Notes under the pieces: model-generated | The model's input: the letters and a program-made list of their open reading frames with translations, nothing else | What the model was told of the DNA's origin: nothing | Databases searched by the model: none | DNA from: Marinoscillum pacificum | GTDB taxonomy: Bacteria; Bacteroidota; Bacteroidia; Cytophagales; Cyclobacteriaceae | Direction of reading: 5' to 3' | DNA: 64,000 nt | Assembly: GCF_024714495.1 (NCBI RefSeq) | Contig: NZ_JAMZMJ010000002.1 | Location: 524,673-588,672 of the forward strand | Made by a program: the position numbers and the translations under genes | Part shown: positions 63,676-64,000 of the stretch, one piece after another | Layout of the letters: each line of letters opens with the position of its first letter | Position numbering within the stretch: position 1 is the stretch's first letter

Positions 63676-63864
63676 ACATAAACGCTTAAGAAAATGATAA
63701 AAACGCTGGCGGCATTGACTAAAACTCATACGACAATCACATAAACGCTCTCGACAATCGTATAAACGCTGACGACAGTGATAAAAACGCATCCGGCAAC
63801 CACAAAAACGCTAAGAAAAATCATATAAACGCTTTCGGCAACCACATAAACGCAATTGACAACT
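63676..63864. repeat. Nine tandem 21-bp repeats
   Basis: Nine contiguous units of exactly 21 bp, consensus about AYAWAAACGCTNNCGRCAAYC. They start at 63676, 63697, 63718, 63739, 63760, 63781, 63802, 63823 and 63844. The invariant block is AAACGC (AAACTC in the third unit). No spacer interrupts them. In one frame they read as a heptapeptide repeat, but the frame has stops in the first three units and no start. They resemble iterons or protein-binding arrays. Confidence 0.75.
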
Positions 63865-63899
63865 GTCAGTACCGGACCCATCCTAAAATAAGTTGACAG
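63865..63899. mobile_element. Possible end of an insertion sequence
   Basis: TGTCAGTACCGGACCCATCC then TAAAATAAGTTGACAG lies directly after the tandem repeats and 72 bp before a minus-strand stop codon that may end a transposase. The sequence resembles terminal repeats of IS3-type elements from memory, without a database check. The other end would lie outside the window. Confidence 0.35.
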
Positions 63900-63970
63900 A
63901 TTATTACTTAATACTAGATGTAGTTTACAATGATACTACAAAGTCCTATTTGCACTTTACAGAGATTACT

Positions 63971-64000
63971 TTAATCCTGATTGAAGTATACAGGCTTGGA
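63971..64000 (-). CDS. Partial C-terminus, possibly a transposase
   Basis: The minus-strand frame from the window edge reads SKPVYFNQD and then TAA (63971-63973). Nine codons are too few for identification. The end KPVYFNQD, so close to a possible IS terminus, suggests a transposase C-terminus. This is a guess from context. Confidence 0.25.
   Translation of the reverse strand, partial: SKPVYFNQD

Noticed and set aside
63676..63864. CRISPR array
   Set aside because: The 21-bp units are contiguous with no unique spacers and are themselves variable, and no cas gene is nearby.

Overview
The window looks like the chromosome of a Bacteroidota bacterium, most likely of the Cytophagales type (AT-rich, marine or soil). 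The evidence is a SusC/SusD pair, type IX secretion (T9SS) C-terminal sorting domains of both type A and type B, a PorP/SprF-family outer-membrane protein, CarboxypepD_reg-like outer-membrane proteins, a tricorn-type S41 protease, and promoters that resemble the Bacteroidota TAnnTTTG -7 box. No rRNA, tRNA or CRISPR array was found.

From 1 to 17.2 kb the genes are mainly envelope and secretion genes: a partial secreted protein, a 2211-residue T9SS cargo protein divergent from a TPR histidine kinase/response regulator pair, a tricorn-like periplasmic protease, two small membrane proteins, an alpha/beta hydrolase and a CarboxypepD_reg outer-membrane protein. From 17.3 to 18.85 kb is a complete HipBA toxin-antitoxin operon with two palindromic operators 41 bp apart. 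From 18.85 to 25 kb is an operon of a 1562-residue type B T9SS adhesin overlapping a PorP/SprF protein fused to an OmpA domain. An intrinsic terminator lies upstream of its start.

From 25.5 to 55.1 kb the gene content is ordinary. It includes a flavoprotein plus membrane 4Fe-4S protein, a GH15 enzyme, a TPR-GNAT pair, SusCD, a GmhB-like phosphatase, a TerB-like protein, a beta-helix lipoprotein, an ECF sigma factor with a Ser/Thr kinase-TPR protein, a PadR regulator with an ABC permease, tandem barrel proteins, MltB, an extracellular VOC lipoprotein, a stand-alone H-NOX sensor, an FMN glutamate-synthase-like protein, an ArsC/Spx-like protein, a CYTH protein and a soluble sugar dehydrogenase.

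From 55.3 to 64 kb the window becomes an accessory island. An orphan HipB-like repressor has four identical-format operators at exact 41-bp spacing and only an 11-codon stub of hipA. It is followed by an HTH-PIN toxin-antitoxin pair, a SUKH (SMI1/KNR4-like) protein, a DUF4259 protein, an unknown 122-residue protein, an AbiE type IV toxin-antitoxin pair, and an HNH nuclease with an unknown partner. These units are separated by same-orientation copies of one palindromic repeat. Two of those copies sit in a duplicated ~450-bp block of REP-like hairpins, and the second block carries the 3' end of the PIN gene. The window closes with nine 21-bp tandem repeats and what looks like the end of an insertion sequence. 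This repeat-bounded array of defence and toxin-antitoxin genes is the most interesting part.
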